The translations under genes and the position numbers were made by a program. The notes under the pieces were generated by a model, which was not told the DNA's origin, made no database searches, and saw only the letters and a list, made by a program, of their open reading frames with translations. A stretch of DNA of 64,000 nt from Cecembia calidifontis (GTDB lineage Bacteria; Bacteroidota; Bacteroidia; Cytophagales; Cyclobacteriaceae): assembly GCF_004216715.1 (NCBI RefSeq), contig NZ_SGXG01000001.1:744001-808000 (forward strand). Reading direction: 5' to 3'. Positions 16,914 through 25,862 of this stretch are shown in pieces. How positions within the stretch are numbered: position 1 is the first letter of the stretch; each line of letters opens with the position of its first letter.

Positions 16914-18350
16914 ATGATGGAACCGGAAAATATCGATATAAATGCCACGCTCATAGATCAGGTATTTGCCCTACAAAAAGAACAGGCCTTAAAAATGAGG
17001 AGCAGTACAGCCAATCTGCGCATAGCCTTATTGAAGAAATTATTGGATTGGATTACCAAGCATCAAGAAGATATCAGAAGAGCAATCTATGCGGATTTCA
17101 AAAAACCCTATCCTGAAATTGACATTTCGGAAATTTTTGTGGTCACCTCAGAAATAAAACATGCCATCAACCATCTGGAATCCTGGATGAAACCAAAAAA
17201 AGTGAGTACACCGCTTACCATGTTGGGCAGCAGTTCCTATATTCACTACGAACCTAAAGGCGTATGCTTGATCATTGCCCCATGGAATTACCCTTTTAAT
17301 CTGGCCTTGGGACCCTTGGTTTCAGCCATATCGGCTGGCTGTACAGCAATCATCAAGCCCTCTGAAATGACTCCCCATACTTCCGCCTTGATCCGTAGAT
17401 TGGTTGAAGAAACATTTGATAAGGCCTTGGTGTCGGTGTTTGAAGGAGAAATAGAGGTTGCGCAGAAATTATTGACCAAACCCTTTGACCATATTTTCTT
17501 TACCGGTAGCCCAGCAGTGGGAAAAATAGTGATGAAGTCCGCAGCAGAACACCTCTCCTCCGTAACTTTAGAGTTGGGTGGGAAATCTCCGGCTATTGTC
17601 GATATACAAGCCGATCTGAAAGACGCTGCATCAAAAATCGCTTGGGGAAAATTCGTCAATTGTGGCCAAACCTGTATTGCTCCTGATTATGTGCTGGTAC
17701 ATCGGGCAGTTCAGATCCCTTTTTTGGAAGAGTTGAAAAACCAAATCAAAAAAATGTACGATCCTTCTGGCAAAGGCATTGAAAAATCAAAAGATTACGC
17801 AAGAATTGTCAGTACCAAACACCTCAAAAGACTCAAACACCTGATGGCTGATGCAGAAATTAAAGGTGCTCAATTGTTTTTTGGAGGATATGTAAATGAA
17901 GAGGAAAATTTCTTTGAGCCTACTGTACTTACAGGTGTCACAGACGACATGACAATCCTTCAGGAGGAAATTTTCGGCCCTATATTGCCTGTTAAACCTT
18001 ATGATGATCTGAAAGAAGCACTCGACTTTATCAATTCAAAACCAAAGCCATTGGCTTTATATATATTCAGTAAAGACAACAATAAAATCCAGGAAGTATT
18101 CTCAAATACTTCTTCGGGAGGGGCGGTGGCCAATGATTGTGTTTTGCATTTTCTTCAAAATGAACTCCCGTTCGGAGGCGTCAACAACAGCGGCATTGGA
18201 AAAGCACATGGCCATTTTGGTTTTTTGGCTTTTAGCAATGAAAAAGCGGTTTTAAAACAGCGAATTGGACTGACAGCTTCCAAACCATTATTTCCTCCTT
18301 ACGGACTTGCTAACAAAAAAATCATCCAAAGCCTGCTCAAATGGTTTTGA
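16914..18350 (+). CDS. NAD(P)-dependent aldehyde dehydrogenase (class 3-like)
   Basis: 478 residues from the ATG at 16914 (MMEPENIDINATL); upstream in-frame residues look like leader, not protein. It oxidises aldehydes to acids. The catalytic cysteine is Cys254 (CGQTCIAPDY) and the general base Glu220 (LELGGKSPAIV); the nucleotide-binding FTGSPAVGKIV and C-terminal LPFGGVNNSGIGKAHG are intact. The short N-terminus and sequence style fit the ALDH3/coniferyl-aldehyde type, which acts on aromatic or long-chain aldehydes and often touches membranes through the C-terminus. A DmpA-type peptidase follows after 23 nt, perhaps in one transcript. Confidence 0.92.
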   Translation: MMEPENIDINATLIDQVFALQKEQALKMRSSTANLRIALLKKLLDWITKHQEDIRRAIYADFKKPYPEIDISEIFVVTSEIKHAINHLESWMKPKKVSTPLTMLGSSSYIHYEPKGVCLIIAPWNYPFNLALGPLVSAISAGCTAIIKPSEMTPHTSALIRRLVEETFDKALVSVFEGEIEVAQKLLTKPFDHIFFTGSPAVGKIVMKSAAEHLSSVTLELGGKSPAIVDIQADLKDAASKIAWGKFVNCGQTCIAPDYVLVHRAVQIPFLEELKNQIKKMYDPSGKGIEKSKDYARIVSTKHLKRLKHLMADAEIKGAQLFFGGYVNEEENFFEPTVLTGVTDDMTILQEEIFGPILPVKPYDDLKEALDFINSKPKPLALYIFSKDNNKIQEVFSNTSSGGAVANDCVLHFLQNELPFGGVNNSGIGKAHGHFGFLAFSNEKAVLKQRIGLTASKPLFPPYGLANKKIIQSLLKWF

Positions 18351-18373
18351 TCAGCACCCAAATACAAAAGTGA

Positions 18374-19507
18374 ATGTTTCCAAAATCCTATTACATCATT
18401 TTCATTTCCCTCCTCATGAGCCTTCAATCCAAAGCTCAAGATAGAGCAAGAGACTTGGGCATTCAAATCGGCATCCTGCAAACCGGCCCATACAACAGCA
18501 TCACCGATGTGTCTCAGGTGACTGTGGGACATAAAACAAAAATAGAAGGGGAAAATATCCGAACAGGAGTGACAGCAATCCTTCCCCATAATGGAAACTT
18601 ATTTCAAATGAAAGTTCCTGCGGCTGTTTATGTTGGAAATGGTTTTGGAAAGCTGGCAGGCAGTACACAGATTGAAGAATTGGGCAATATTGAAAGCCCC
18701 ATTATACTGACCAACACTTTAAGTGTGGCTGCAGGTATTCAAGGAATAGTATCCTATACACTCCGTCAGGAGGGAAATGAACAGGTCCAGTCTGTCAATG
18801 CCATTGTAGGGGAAACCAATGATGGTTATTTGAATGATATCCGTGGCCAACACATTTCCAGAGAAGATGTACTTGAAGCTATTGACAGCGCTAAGTCTGG
18901 TGAAGTAAAAGAAGGCAATGTCGGTGCAGGTACAGGAACAGTTTGCTTTGGTTTCAAAGGAGGCATAGGAACTTCATCAAGGGTATTGCCAGCCTCCCTG
19001 GGCGGATATACAGTGGGTGTTTTGGTTCAAACTAATTTTGGTGGCGTGCTCCAGATCAATGGGGTACCTATTGGACAAGAATTGGAACAATACAGTTTTC
19101 GGAACCAATTGGAATCAGCTGACGGCTCCTGCATGATCATCGTAGCCACAGATGCTCCAGTCAATGAAAGGAACTTGAAAAGAATGGCCCAAAGAGCCAT
19201 GATGGGTTTGGCCAAAACTGGAGGAATTGCCTCCAATGGCTCCGGTGATTATGTGATTGCTTTTTCCAACAATTCCTCCAATCTCATAGCGCATGAAGCG
19301 AATAATCTTCAGCTTGAGGAAAAAAAATACCTTCGAAACGATGACATGTCAGCCCTTTTTCTTGCCACCATTGAAGCCACGGAAGAAGCCATCATCAATT
19401 CGCTTTTTGCAGCCCAGGATATGGAAGGCAAAAATGGAAGAAAGGTGAAGGCTATCCCTAAAGAAAAGGTGCTGGAAATAATGAAAGCATACCAAAGGAT
19501 CCGGTAG
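18374..19507 (+). CDS. Exported P1/S58-family peptidase (DmpA/BapA-like aminopeptidase)
   Basis: 377 residues with a signal peptide (MFPKSYYIIFISLLMSLQSKA). Family S58 (DmpA, BapA) members are Ntn-type hydrolases that split themselves into two chains and release N-terminal D- or beta-amino acids. The expected self-cleavage point is Gly251-Ser252 in DGSCMIIVATDAP, matching Gly249-Ser250 of O. anthropi DmpA as I recall it. ITDVSQVTVGH near the start and KGGIGTSSR are further family blocks. The signal peptide suggests work in the periplasm on peptides from outside or from wall turnover. Its stop is 2 nt from that of the convergent photolyase gene. Confidence 0.9.
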   Translation: MFPKSYYIIFISLLMSLQSKAQDRARDLGIQIGILQTGPYNSITDVSQVTVGHKTKIEGENIRTGVTAILPHNGNLFQMKVPAAVYVGNGFGKLAGSTQIEELGNIESPIILTNTLSVAAGIQGIVSYTLRQEGNEQVQSVNAIVGETNDGYLNDIRGQHISREDVLEAIDSAKSGEVKEGNVGAGTGTVCFGFKGGIGTSSRVLPASLGGYTVGVLVQTNFGGVLQINGVPIGQELEQYSFRNQLESADGSCMIIVATDAPVNERNLKRMAQRAMMGLAKTGGIASNGSGDYVIAFSNNSSNLIAHEANNLQLEEKKYLRNDDMSALFLATIEATEEAIINSLFAAQDMEGKNGRKVKAIPKEKVLEIMKAYQRIR

Positions 19508-19509
19508 GA

Positions 19510-21039
19510 TCAAAGATCCTCCAATTTGGACAGGTAAACTTCAGCCTGCTCCAGGATATCTTTCTTATCCTTCATCTTAGCCAAAGTACGGTACATCATT
19601 CCTATCCTGGGATTTTTACCCAACTTCTCTTCATTTCTGTTATAAAAATGCCAGTAAAGGCTGTTGAAAGGACAAGCCTTATGCCCGGTTTTCTTTAACT
19701 TATCATAATAGCAAGATCCACAGTAATCACTCATTTTGTCAATGTAATTGGCAGAACTCACATAGGGCTTTGTACCTACGATCCCTCCATCGGCAAACTG
19801 GCTCATTCCACGGGTATTCGTAATTTCTACCCATTCAATGGCATCGATATAAATGCCTAAATACCACTTATCCACTTCATCAGGATCAATTCCCGACAAC
19901 AAAGCAAAATTGCCGGTAACCATTAATCTTTGAATATGATGCGCATAGGCTTTTTCCAAGGACTGACCAATGGCTTGCTTCAAACAGTTCATTTTTGTTT
20001 TCCCTGTCCAGAAAAAATCAGGGAGTTTTCTATCATGTCCAAAATAATTCATTTTCGCATACTCAGGCATTTTAGCCCAGTAAACTCCCCTCATATACTC
20101 TCTCCATCCAATGATTTGCCGGATAAAACCTTCCGCTTGGGCAATACCTATTTTATCTTGATTTTGAAGCCAGTATCCCTCCACTTTTTGGACAACTTCC
20201 AAAGGTGAAATCATTTTGGTATTGAGTGAAAAACTCAAGCGGCTATGAAATAAAAAAGGATCTCCGGAAAACATCGCATCTTGGTACATTCCAAAATAGG
20301 GCAATAAGAATTGACAAAAGTGCTCCACCAATTCCAAACTTTCCTCCCTACTAACCGGCCAATCTATATGGTTATCATCGATACTTCCAATGGTTTGAAT
20401 TCCCTGTATTTGGATCATCCGAAGCAATTCGGATACATCCTTTTGGTGCCTTTTCGGAGGAACAAGCAGAAGTGGATCTTTGAACTTGTTTCTGTTTTCC
20501 TGATCATAATTCCACCTTCCTGTCAAAGGCTCTTTGCCATCCATCAGGATATCATATTTTTTTCTCATTTCCCTGTAAAAAGATTCCATCAGGTAGGTTT
20601 TTTTCCCTTTGAAAAAGTTTTCTAAAAAGTCCCTTTCCGATAGGAAATGCTCCGTGTCATAAGCCCGGGCCTGAACGCCGGATTGAAGGCAAAAGTCCTT
20701 CAATTGCTTATCAAGACGGTATTCATCAGGAAGCTGGTATTCAAATAACGCTATCTTTTCTTCCCTTATAATCCAGCTGAGATTTTTCACCAAGTCCTGT
20801 TGGTTGGCAGGATGATCCAATCCTATGTACAAAACTTTATGCCCATGATTTTTAAGGTGATCAGCCAAACTTCTCATTGCCATAAAAAAAGCAATCACTT
20901 TCTGTATATGATGTCTTACATAATCCGTCTCTTGCCGGATTTCCATCATCACATATAACTTGTCATTGCTTTTATCCTTAAACCAACTGTGGTTCCTATT
21001 GAGTTGGTCACCTAAAATCAATCTTAGCGTTTTTGGCAT
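19510..21039 (-). CDS. Cryptochrome/photolyase-related protein, FeS-BCP (prokaryotic 6-4 photolyase) type
   Basis: 509 residues from the ATG at 21039 (MPKTLRLILGDQLNRNHSWF). The TTG two codons earlier lies inside a terminator hairpin and is rejected. The N-terminal alpha/beta domain opens with the LGDQL motif of this family. The C-terminal helical domain has four cysteines, C352, C440, C443 and C456. Their spacing (88, 3, 13) equals that of the 4Fe-4S ligands I recall for Agrobacterium PhrB (C350, C438, C441, C454). The family repairs (6-4) photoproducts with FAD and light or acts as a light sensor; repair is the more likely role. No neighbour supports a light-signalling role. Confidence 0.9.
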   Translation of the reverse strand: MPKTLRLILGDQLNRNHSWFKDKSNDKLYVMMEIRQETDYVRHHIQKVIAFFMAMRSLADHLKNHGHKVLYIGLDHPANQQDLVKNLSWIIREEKIALFEYQLPDEYRLDKQLKDFCLQSGVQARAYDTEHFLSERDFLENFFKGKKTYLMESFYREMRKKYDILMDGKEPLTGRWNYDQENRNKFKDPLLLVPPKRHQKDVSELLRMIQIQGIQTIGSIDDNHIDWPVSREESLELVEHFCQFLLPYFGMYQDAMFSGDPFLFHSRLSFSLNTKMISPLEVVQKVEGYWLQNQDKIGIAQAEGFIRQIIGWREYMRGVYWAKMPEYAKMNYFGHDRKLPDFFWTGKTKMNCLKQAIGQSLEKAYAHHIQRLMVTGNFALLSGIDPDEVDKWYLGIYIDAIEWVEITNTRGMSQFADGGIVGTKPYVSSANYIDKMSDYCGSCYYDKLKKTGHKACPFNSLYWHFYNRNEEKLGKNPRIGMMYRTLAKMKDKKDILEQAEVYLSKLEDL

Positions 21040-21043
21040 AAAC

Positions 21044-21071
21044 AAAGGGATTATGACATCATAATCCCTTT
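21044..21071 (-). terminator. Terminator of the small CHU_C-porP operon
   Basis: A perfect 13-bp inverted repeat AAAGGGATTATGA-CA-TCATAATCCCTTT with a weak T tail (TTTGTTT on the minus strand). It lies 40 nt past the porP stop and 5 nt before the photolyase ATG, so it would also sit at the very 5' end of any photolyase message. Confidence 0.7.
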
Positions 21072-21110
21072 AAGTCTTCATTGTTTAAAAATCTATTCAA
21101 AAAAGCTACG

Positions 21111-22139
21111 TCAATATTTGAAACAGGGTAAGATGCTTCCCTTTCTTCCTGCCTGCTTTGCATCCCCTGATAAAAACGACAATCTCATCGATACCTCATG
21201 TGCTCCTCCGGTATTGGCCTGGCCCAAAGGGGACAAAGTGAAATCGTAGCTGTAACCAATATCCAATCCATTTCCCAACGAAAAACCCACTAATCCTATC
21301 AATGATTCATTGTTGGGAAGGGCATTGCCCAGATTGGGAAGCCCTCTATACCACAAGCCAAAAACAACAGGCTGAAGGTTAAACTGTGCCCCTAAATCCA
21401 ACTGATTGAAGGGGTCCTGATGTTTGTAATTAAATGCCAATACCAGTTCCCTCTGGCCTTGGCTATTGTTCATAAAGTTTCGAACCGAACCGCCCGAAAG
21501 GTCAAACTTCAATCCGCCATGGGCAGAGATTTTCATGGGCCATCTGCTGATCTGATCATCAATAAACGAAATGTTGGGTTGCGTAATATGATGCGCTGAA
21601 AGCCCTAACCAACCAAACTCATTATTGAACAGCATTCCAAAATGGTAATCCACATATCGGTGCCTACTATCCAGGCCCAATAATTCACCACTTTGGTCTC
21701 CCACCGAACCCGTACCTCTGTCTATTTGACTTTCAAAAATAAATTGGTTCATATTGGCATCCCTGGAAAAAAAGCTGGCCTGACCGCCAAATCTCAAAAA
21801 ACTGTTGAACCCCAATTGAACCCGATAAGAATAAGCAAGTCCCACCTCAGTAGTGCTCAGGCCGGCCACTGTTTCATTCATCCCGTTCACTATTAGCCCA
21901 ATACCGGAATTCAAATTGAAAAAATAATGGTCAAAATAGGCCGAATAGGCATTCAGGCTATGTTCAAGACCCGGCCATTGGTTTCTGAAATTCACCCCAA
22001 AACGGGTCATTTCAGAAGAACCTGCAAAAGCAGGGTTCAGGTAAATCGGCGCTGCATAAAACTGGGAAAACTGGATATCCTGCGCTTTTCCAAAACTAGC
22101 AATTACCAAAAAACTAAAACACAAAAGTAACTTTTTCAT
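21111..22139 (-). CDS. Type IX secretion system membrane protein, PorP/SprF family (third paralogue)
   Basis: 342 residues, signal peptide MKKLLLCFSFLVIASFGKA, then the PorP/SprF opening IQFSQFYAAPIYLNPAFAGS. Barrel-like alternation continues to GYSYDFTLSPLG and HEVSMRLSF, the usual family end. It is clearly more distant from the two copies at 2943 and 15286 than those are from each other. It follows the CHU_C adhesin gene by 4 nt, the classic adhesin-SprF arrangement, so it probably helps export or hold that adhesin. Confidence 0.93.
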   Translation of the reverse strand: MKKLLLCFSFLVIASFGKAQDIQFSQFYAAPIYLNPAFAGSSEMTRFGVNFRNQWPGLEHSLNAYSAYFDHYFFNLNSGIGLIVNGMNETVAGLSTTEVGLAYSYRVQLGFNSFLRFGGQASFFSRDANMNQFIFESQIDRGTGSVGDQSGELLGLDSRHRYVDYHFGMLFNNEFGWLGLSAHHITQPNISFIDDQISRWPMKISAHGGLKFDLSGGSVRNFMNNSQGQRELVLAFNYKHQDPFNQLDLGAQFNLQPVVFGLWYRGLPNLGNALPNNESLIGLVGFSLGNGLDIGYSYDFTLSPLGQANTGGAHEVSMRLSFLSGDAKQAGRKGSILPCFKY

Positions 22140-22143
22140 AATC

Positions 22144-23994
22144 CTAACGAACTAATGTAACCGTGCCGGTCTTTTGCACAGTCTCTCCGGTAATAGTGGT
22201 ATACTGAACCTTATAGATATAATTTCCTCTAGGTAATAGCCGCCCTTTGTTGGTTCCATCCCAGCCGCTGATTTCCAAGCCCCGTGACGCAAAAAGGTGT
22301 TCTCCCCAATGATTGAAAATGTCCATCTCAAAGTTTACAAGGCCTTTATAAACAGGTCTGAATACATCATTCAGCCCATCCCCATTTGGGGTGAATGCGT
22401 TGGGGATTGTCACCCATTCCTCTGTTTCCAAGACCGTGACAAGCCTCTTTTGGACAGAGGAGCAGCCATAAATGTCATATCCCCTCAGTGTGACATCAAA
22501 CTCTCCGGGCTTTTTAAAAACATGGACCGGATCTCTGTCCATTGCTGTAGCCCCGTCTCCAAAATCCCACTCCCAGGCAATAAAATCTTCCCCGATTTCA
22601 CTTTCAAACACCAAAGGCTCCAACACGTGTACCTCAGGCTCAGAGGAAAAAGAAAGCTTCCTCACATTGAAATCAATCCTGCCGGCAATCAGGTTATTAA
22701 AGGGAAAATCCACCCTTAACTTTTCTACTACCGTACAGCCTGTATTGTCCACAACTTCTACCTGTATTTCGCCTGGCCGGTTGAATACAATTTCATTTTT
22801 CCCAGTCTCTCCTGTTCCCCACTTAATGGTATATGGCGAGACTCCCCCTTGAATATTTACCCAGGCAAAACCAGTGGCTTCACCTGACTCACAGTTCAAC
22901 TCAATGCTGGACTCCAACCTCGCTGTTAATTTTTGAGGCTCCTGTACCATTACTTGCGTATTGACTTCACAGCCAGAGGCGTCTTTAATCTTAAGCGTAT
23001 AAGTACCGGCCTTCAATCCCCTCAGGTTTTGAGAAGTGGCCCCATTACTCCAGCTAAAAATTAATGGTGCCTGCCCCCCTTTGACTTCCATATCTATTTC
23101 ACCATCTGAGGCTCCATGACAAAGGTTATGTTGTATCCTGGAAACAGTTACTTCAACAGTGGAGGGAGACTTGATTTCAAAAGTTTTATTGATTGTACAG
23201 CCCGCCTGATCTTTGATTGCAACTTCATATTTTCCGGGCCCTACACCGGAAATATCTTTGGTTGTCATGCCATTAGACCATAAAAAGGTGTAGGGAGCTT
23301 TTCCTCCGGTGATATCTAAAGAAATTGCACCCGAAGAATTATCTGAGCAACTGATCTGCTGGATATTTTCCTTCACTTCAAAAGAATCTGCATTGGATTT
23401 AATTTCGAATGTGAGCGTGGCATCACAATTGAACATATCAATGACCTTTACGCTGTAGATGCCAGGCATCAAACCCTTCGCCTCCAATTCATCTTCCAGA
23501 CCATGACTCCATAAAATTTTGTATGGTTCTCCCCTTCCAAATCTGATATTTACCTTGGCGCTCCCATCAGGAGTTCCGGAACAGGAGGCGGCTTGAATAC
23601 CTGCCATTTCGACAATCAATGGAAAAGGCGGCTGTATAACAATCCGCTCTTCATGCCTCCGGCCCTGACTGTCCGTGATAAATACGGTGTAAGTTCCGGC
23701 AAAAAGGTTGTGTCTGTTTTGGGTCCTTTCCTGATTATTCCAAAGAAATGAATACGGCGGAGTTCCACCCGAAACCTCCAGGATAATATGCCCCCTATCC
23801 AAATGATGACAAAGGGCAAGTTTTCCTGAAACCTTTACTGAAAGTTGCGCTGCCGGCTGTCCTAGATCTGTCCTTTCCAGACCCTGTGAGCCAGGATTAT
23901 AAGCCCAAAATGATTTAGGAGCAGACAAGGCAAATGCCTGCTGCAATAAAGACAGCATGAAGATCAAAGCTACTATTTTCCTAAATCCTGACAT
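22144..23994 (-). CDS. SprB-repeat and PKD adhesin with CHU_C type IX secretion domain
   Basis: 616 residues. Signal peptide (MSGFRKIVALIFMLSLLQQAFA), five SprB-type repeats (about residues 50-430; GGTPPYSFLWNN, GGKAPYTFLWSNG, GGQAPLIFSWSNG pattern with one conserved Cys pair each), a PKD domain (about 440-520; WEWDFGDGATAMDRDP), and a CHU_C domain at the end (IPNAFTPNGDGLNDVFRP, LPRGNYIYKV). Expected to be exported by type IX secretion and shown on the surface. It is a small relative of gliding adhesin SprB; whether it serves gliding or attachment cannot be told. First gene of an operon with porP. The 415-bp region upstream, to 24409, contains only the lysA terminator; no adhesin-locus-type operator was found in it. 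Confidence 0.93.
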   Translation of the reverse strand: MSGFRKIVALIFMLSLLQQAFALSAPKSFWAYNPGSQGLERTDLGQPAAQLSVKVSGKLALCHHLDRGHIILEVSGGTPPYSFLWNNQERTQNRHNLFAGTYTVFITDSQGRRHEERIVIQPPFPLIVEMAGIQAASCSGTPDGSAKVNIRFGRGEPYKILWSHGLEDELEAKGLMPGIYSVKVIDMFNCDATLTFEIKSNADSFEVKENIQQISCSDNSSGAISLDITGGKAPYTFLWSNGMTTKDISGVGPGKYEVAIKDQAGCTINKTFEIKSPSTVEVTVSRIQHNLCHGASDGEIDMEVKGGQAPLIFSWSNGATSQNLRGLKAGTYTLKIKDASGCEVNTQVMVQEPQKLTARLESSIELNCESGEATGFAWVNIQGGVSPYTIKWGTGETGKNEIVFNRPGEIQVEVVDNTGCTVVEKLRVDFPFNNLIAGRIDFNVRKLSFSSEPEVHVLEPLVFESEIGEDFIAWEWDFGDGATAMDRDPVHVFKKPGEFDVTLRGYDIYGCSSVQKRLVTVLETEEWVTIPNAFTPNGDGLNDVFRPVYKGLVNFEMDIFNHWGEHLFASRGLEISGWDGTNKGRLLPRGNYIYKVQYTTITGETVQKTGTVTLVR

Positions 23995-24354
23995 TTTTCT
24001 GACGAATGCTCCTTGTTTTAGCCTTGCATAAATTGCTTTTCAAAATCATGAATTTGAATTTCATGTTTTAAAATAAAATTTTATGCTTTTCAAACAATTC
24101 AAAATGATATTGCTTATATCATCGTTATTTGTATAATTTATAAAAGATTATCCCGAAAATACAAGAGAGCACAGAGGGGTTCAAAAAATGAAATAGCACT
24201 AAAAAAAGTATTATTTTTCTAGAAATTATTCAATATTCAAAAATCCTTAAACCATATGCTTTTTTGATGGTCTGAAATGACAGACGAATTGAAAATGGGG
24301 CGAAAAAAAAATTTTATACCGGAAAGGAATTTTTTTTAATGGAATAAGTAAACA

Positions 24355-24387
24355 ATAAAAAAGGCCGGAAAATTGTAATTCCCGGCC
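24355..24387 (-). terminator. Terminator of lysA
   Basis: On the minus strand GGCCGGGAA-TTACAA-TTTTCCGGCC with a TTTTTTATTG tail (stem arms 24363-24368 and 24382-24387, extended by weaker pairs). It lies 22 nt past the lysA stop. Confidence 0.85.
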
Positions 24388-24409
24388 CATATAAAATTTG
24401 GATAAAGGA

Positions 24410-25642
24410 CTATAATCCGATATCTATCTGATGTTTCAAAATATCATCAAAGGTTTCTCTTTCTCTAATCAAATATGCCTCTCCGTTAAGAATAAGTACT
24501 TCTGCCGGTCTTAATCTTGAATTGTAATTAGAGGACATGCTAAATCCATAAGCTCCTGCATTTTTGATAGCAAGAATATCTCCCTCTTGGACTTCTTTGA
24601 GTTTCCTGTCAGCCGCAATGGTATCGGTCTCACAGATATATCCCACGACAGTGTAGACCCTTTCGGGCCCCTCCAATCTTGAGATATTGACTACGTCATG
24701 ATAAGCATCATACATCATAGGCCTGATCAGGTGATTCAATCCGGAATCTACCCCCACGAAAGTGGATGCCGGTGTTGCTTTGATCACATTCACTTTAACC
24801 AGTAGGTATCCGCATTCTGAAACAAGGAACTTCCCAGGTTCAAACCAAATCTCCAATTCTGAACCATACTCCTTACAGAAATCTTTAAATGCCTGCGAAA
24901 CCTTCACTCCTACTTCCTTGATGTCTGTGGCAATATCACCAGGCTTGTAAGCTACCTTAAATCCCCCTCCAAAGTCTAAAAATTTAAGCCCTTTGAACTC
25001 TTTGGCTGCATCAAAAAGAATCTCTGCTCCCTTCAAAAATACATCAGCATCCAAAATATCAGAACCAGTATGGACATGAAGTCCAACAACCTGCAGGTCA
25101 TAAGCCTCCACTACCTTGAGGACATGCTTGAGTTGCAAAATCGAAATCCCAAATTTACTATCAATATGCCCAACAGAAATCTTAGCATTGCCGCCTGCAA
25201 GAATATGGGGATTCAAGCGGATACAGACCGGAACCTGATGGCCATAGTAAGTCCCAAAATGTTCCAACATAGGAATATTATCAATATTGATCATCACCCC
25301 AAGATCAACAGCTTCCTGAATTTCTTCGAAAGAAACACTGTTTGGGGTGTACATAATTTCCTGGGGCTGAAATCCAGCATGCAAACAAAGCTTCACTTCT
25401 TCAATGGAAACCGCATCTACACCAGTACCGGCCTTCTTTACCAATTTGAGAATATTGATGTTGGATAAAGCTTTGGTAGCGTATTTGATCCTGAGCTTAA
25501 CATCCGAAAATGCATCCTGCAACAATTTCACCTGATCCAATATTTTCTGACCATCATATACATAAAGAGGCGTACCATAGCGCTTGGCCAAGTCGGTCAA
25601 AGCAATTCCCTGTATCTGATATTGTTGGTTTTTAATTTCCAT
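24410..25642 (-). CDS. lysA: Diaminopimelate decarboxylase
   Basis: 410 residues from the ATG at 25642 (MEIKNQQYQIQGIALTDL); a TTG seven codons upstream falls within the likely -7 element and is rejected. PLP enzyme of fold III that converts meso-diaminopimelate to lysine. Visible features: YGTPLYVYD at the start, the PLP lysine in IKYATKALSN, GLHVHTGSDI, the FLDFGGGF phosphate-binding glycines, WFEPGKFLVSECG, and CETDTIAADR, which carries the subunit-interface cysteine. GAYGFSMSSNYNSR fits DapDC rather than ornithine decarboxylase. Stands alone with its own terminator. Confidence 0.95.
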   Translation of the reverse strand: MEIKNQQYQIQGIALTDLAKRYGTPLYVYDGQKILDQVKLLQDAFSDVKLRIKYATKALSNINILKLVKKAGTGVDAVSIEEVKLCLHAGFQPQEIMYTPNSVSFEEIQEAVDLGVMINIDNIPMLEHFGTYYGHQVPVCIRLNPHILAGGNAKISVGHIDSKFGISILQLKHVLKVVEAYDLQVVGLHVHTGSDILDADVFLKGAEILFDAAKEFKGLKFLDFGGGFKVAYKPGDIATDIKEVGVKVSQAFKDFCKEYGSELEIWFEPGKFLVSECGYLLVKVNVIKATPASTFVGVDSGLNHLIRPMMYDAYHDVVNISRLEGPERVYTVVGYICETDTIAADRKLKEVQEGDILAIKNAGAYGFSMSSNYNSRLRPAEVLILNGEAYLIRERETFDDILKHQIDIGL

Positions 25643-25660
25643 GAATCTTGAATTTGAGGC

Positions 25661-25668
25661 CAAAGATA
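25661..25668 (-). promoter_or_regulatory. Probable -7 element of lysA
   Basis: TATCTTTG on the minus strand matches TAnnTTTG exactly, ending 18 nt before the lysA ATG. No TTG sits at the ideal distance upstream. The predicted message would have a leader of about 12 nt. Confidence 0.35.
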
Positions 25669-25683
25669 CTGATCGGCAACCAA

Positions 25684-25715
25684 TAAAAAAGGGAGATTTA
25701 CACCTCCCTTTTCTT
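25684..25715. terminator. Terminator-like hairpin between lysA and the sensor kinase gene
   Basis: AAAAGGGAG-ATTTACAC-CTCCCTTTT with T-rich tails on both strands. No known gene ends here; both neighbours start from this 220-bp gap. It could insulate the divergent promoters. Confidence 0.5.
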
Positions 25716-25862
25716 ATTTGTATGGTTTTGCTAATTTAAGAAACTAATCATCCTTTCAAAAGTAGAACATTTGGACAGTTCGGACAAACAGCTCCTGTAA
25801 TTGTCCCTGTTAAAAATTGTTAACCATCCAAGCTTGCTATCAATATCCAGTAAATTTGCATT

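Noticed and set aside
21040..21045. TTG start for the photolyase two codons upstream
   Set aside because: It falls within the terminator hairpin at 21044-21071; the ATG at 21039 fits the family start.
25643..25663. TTG start for lysA seven codons upstream
   Set aside because: The TTG overlaps the TATCTTTG -7-like element, and the ATG at 25642 suits the family.
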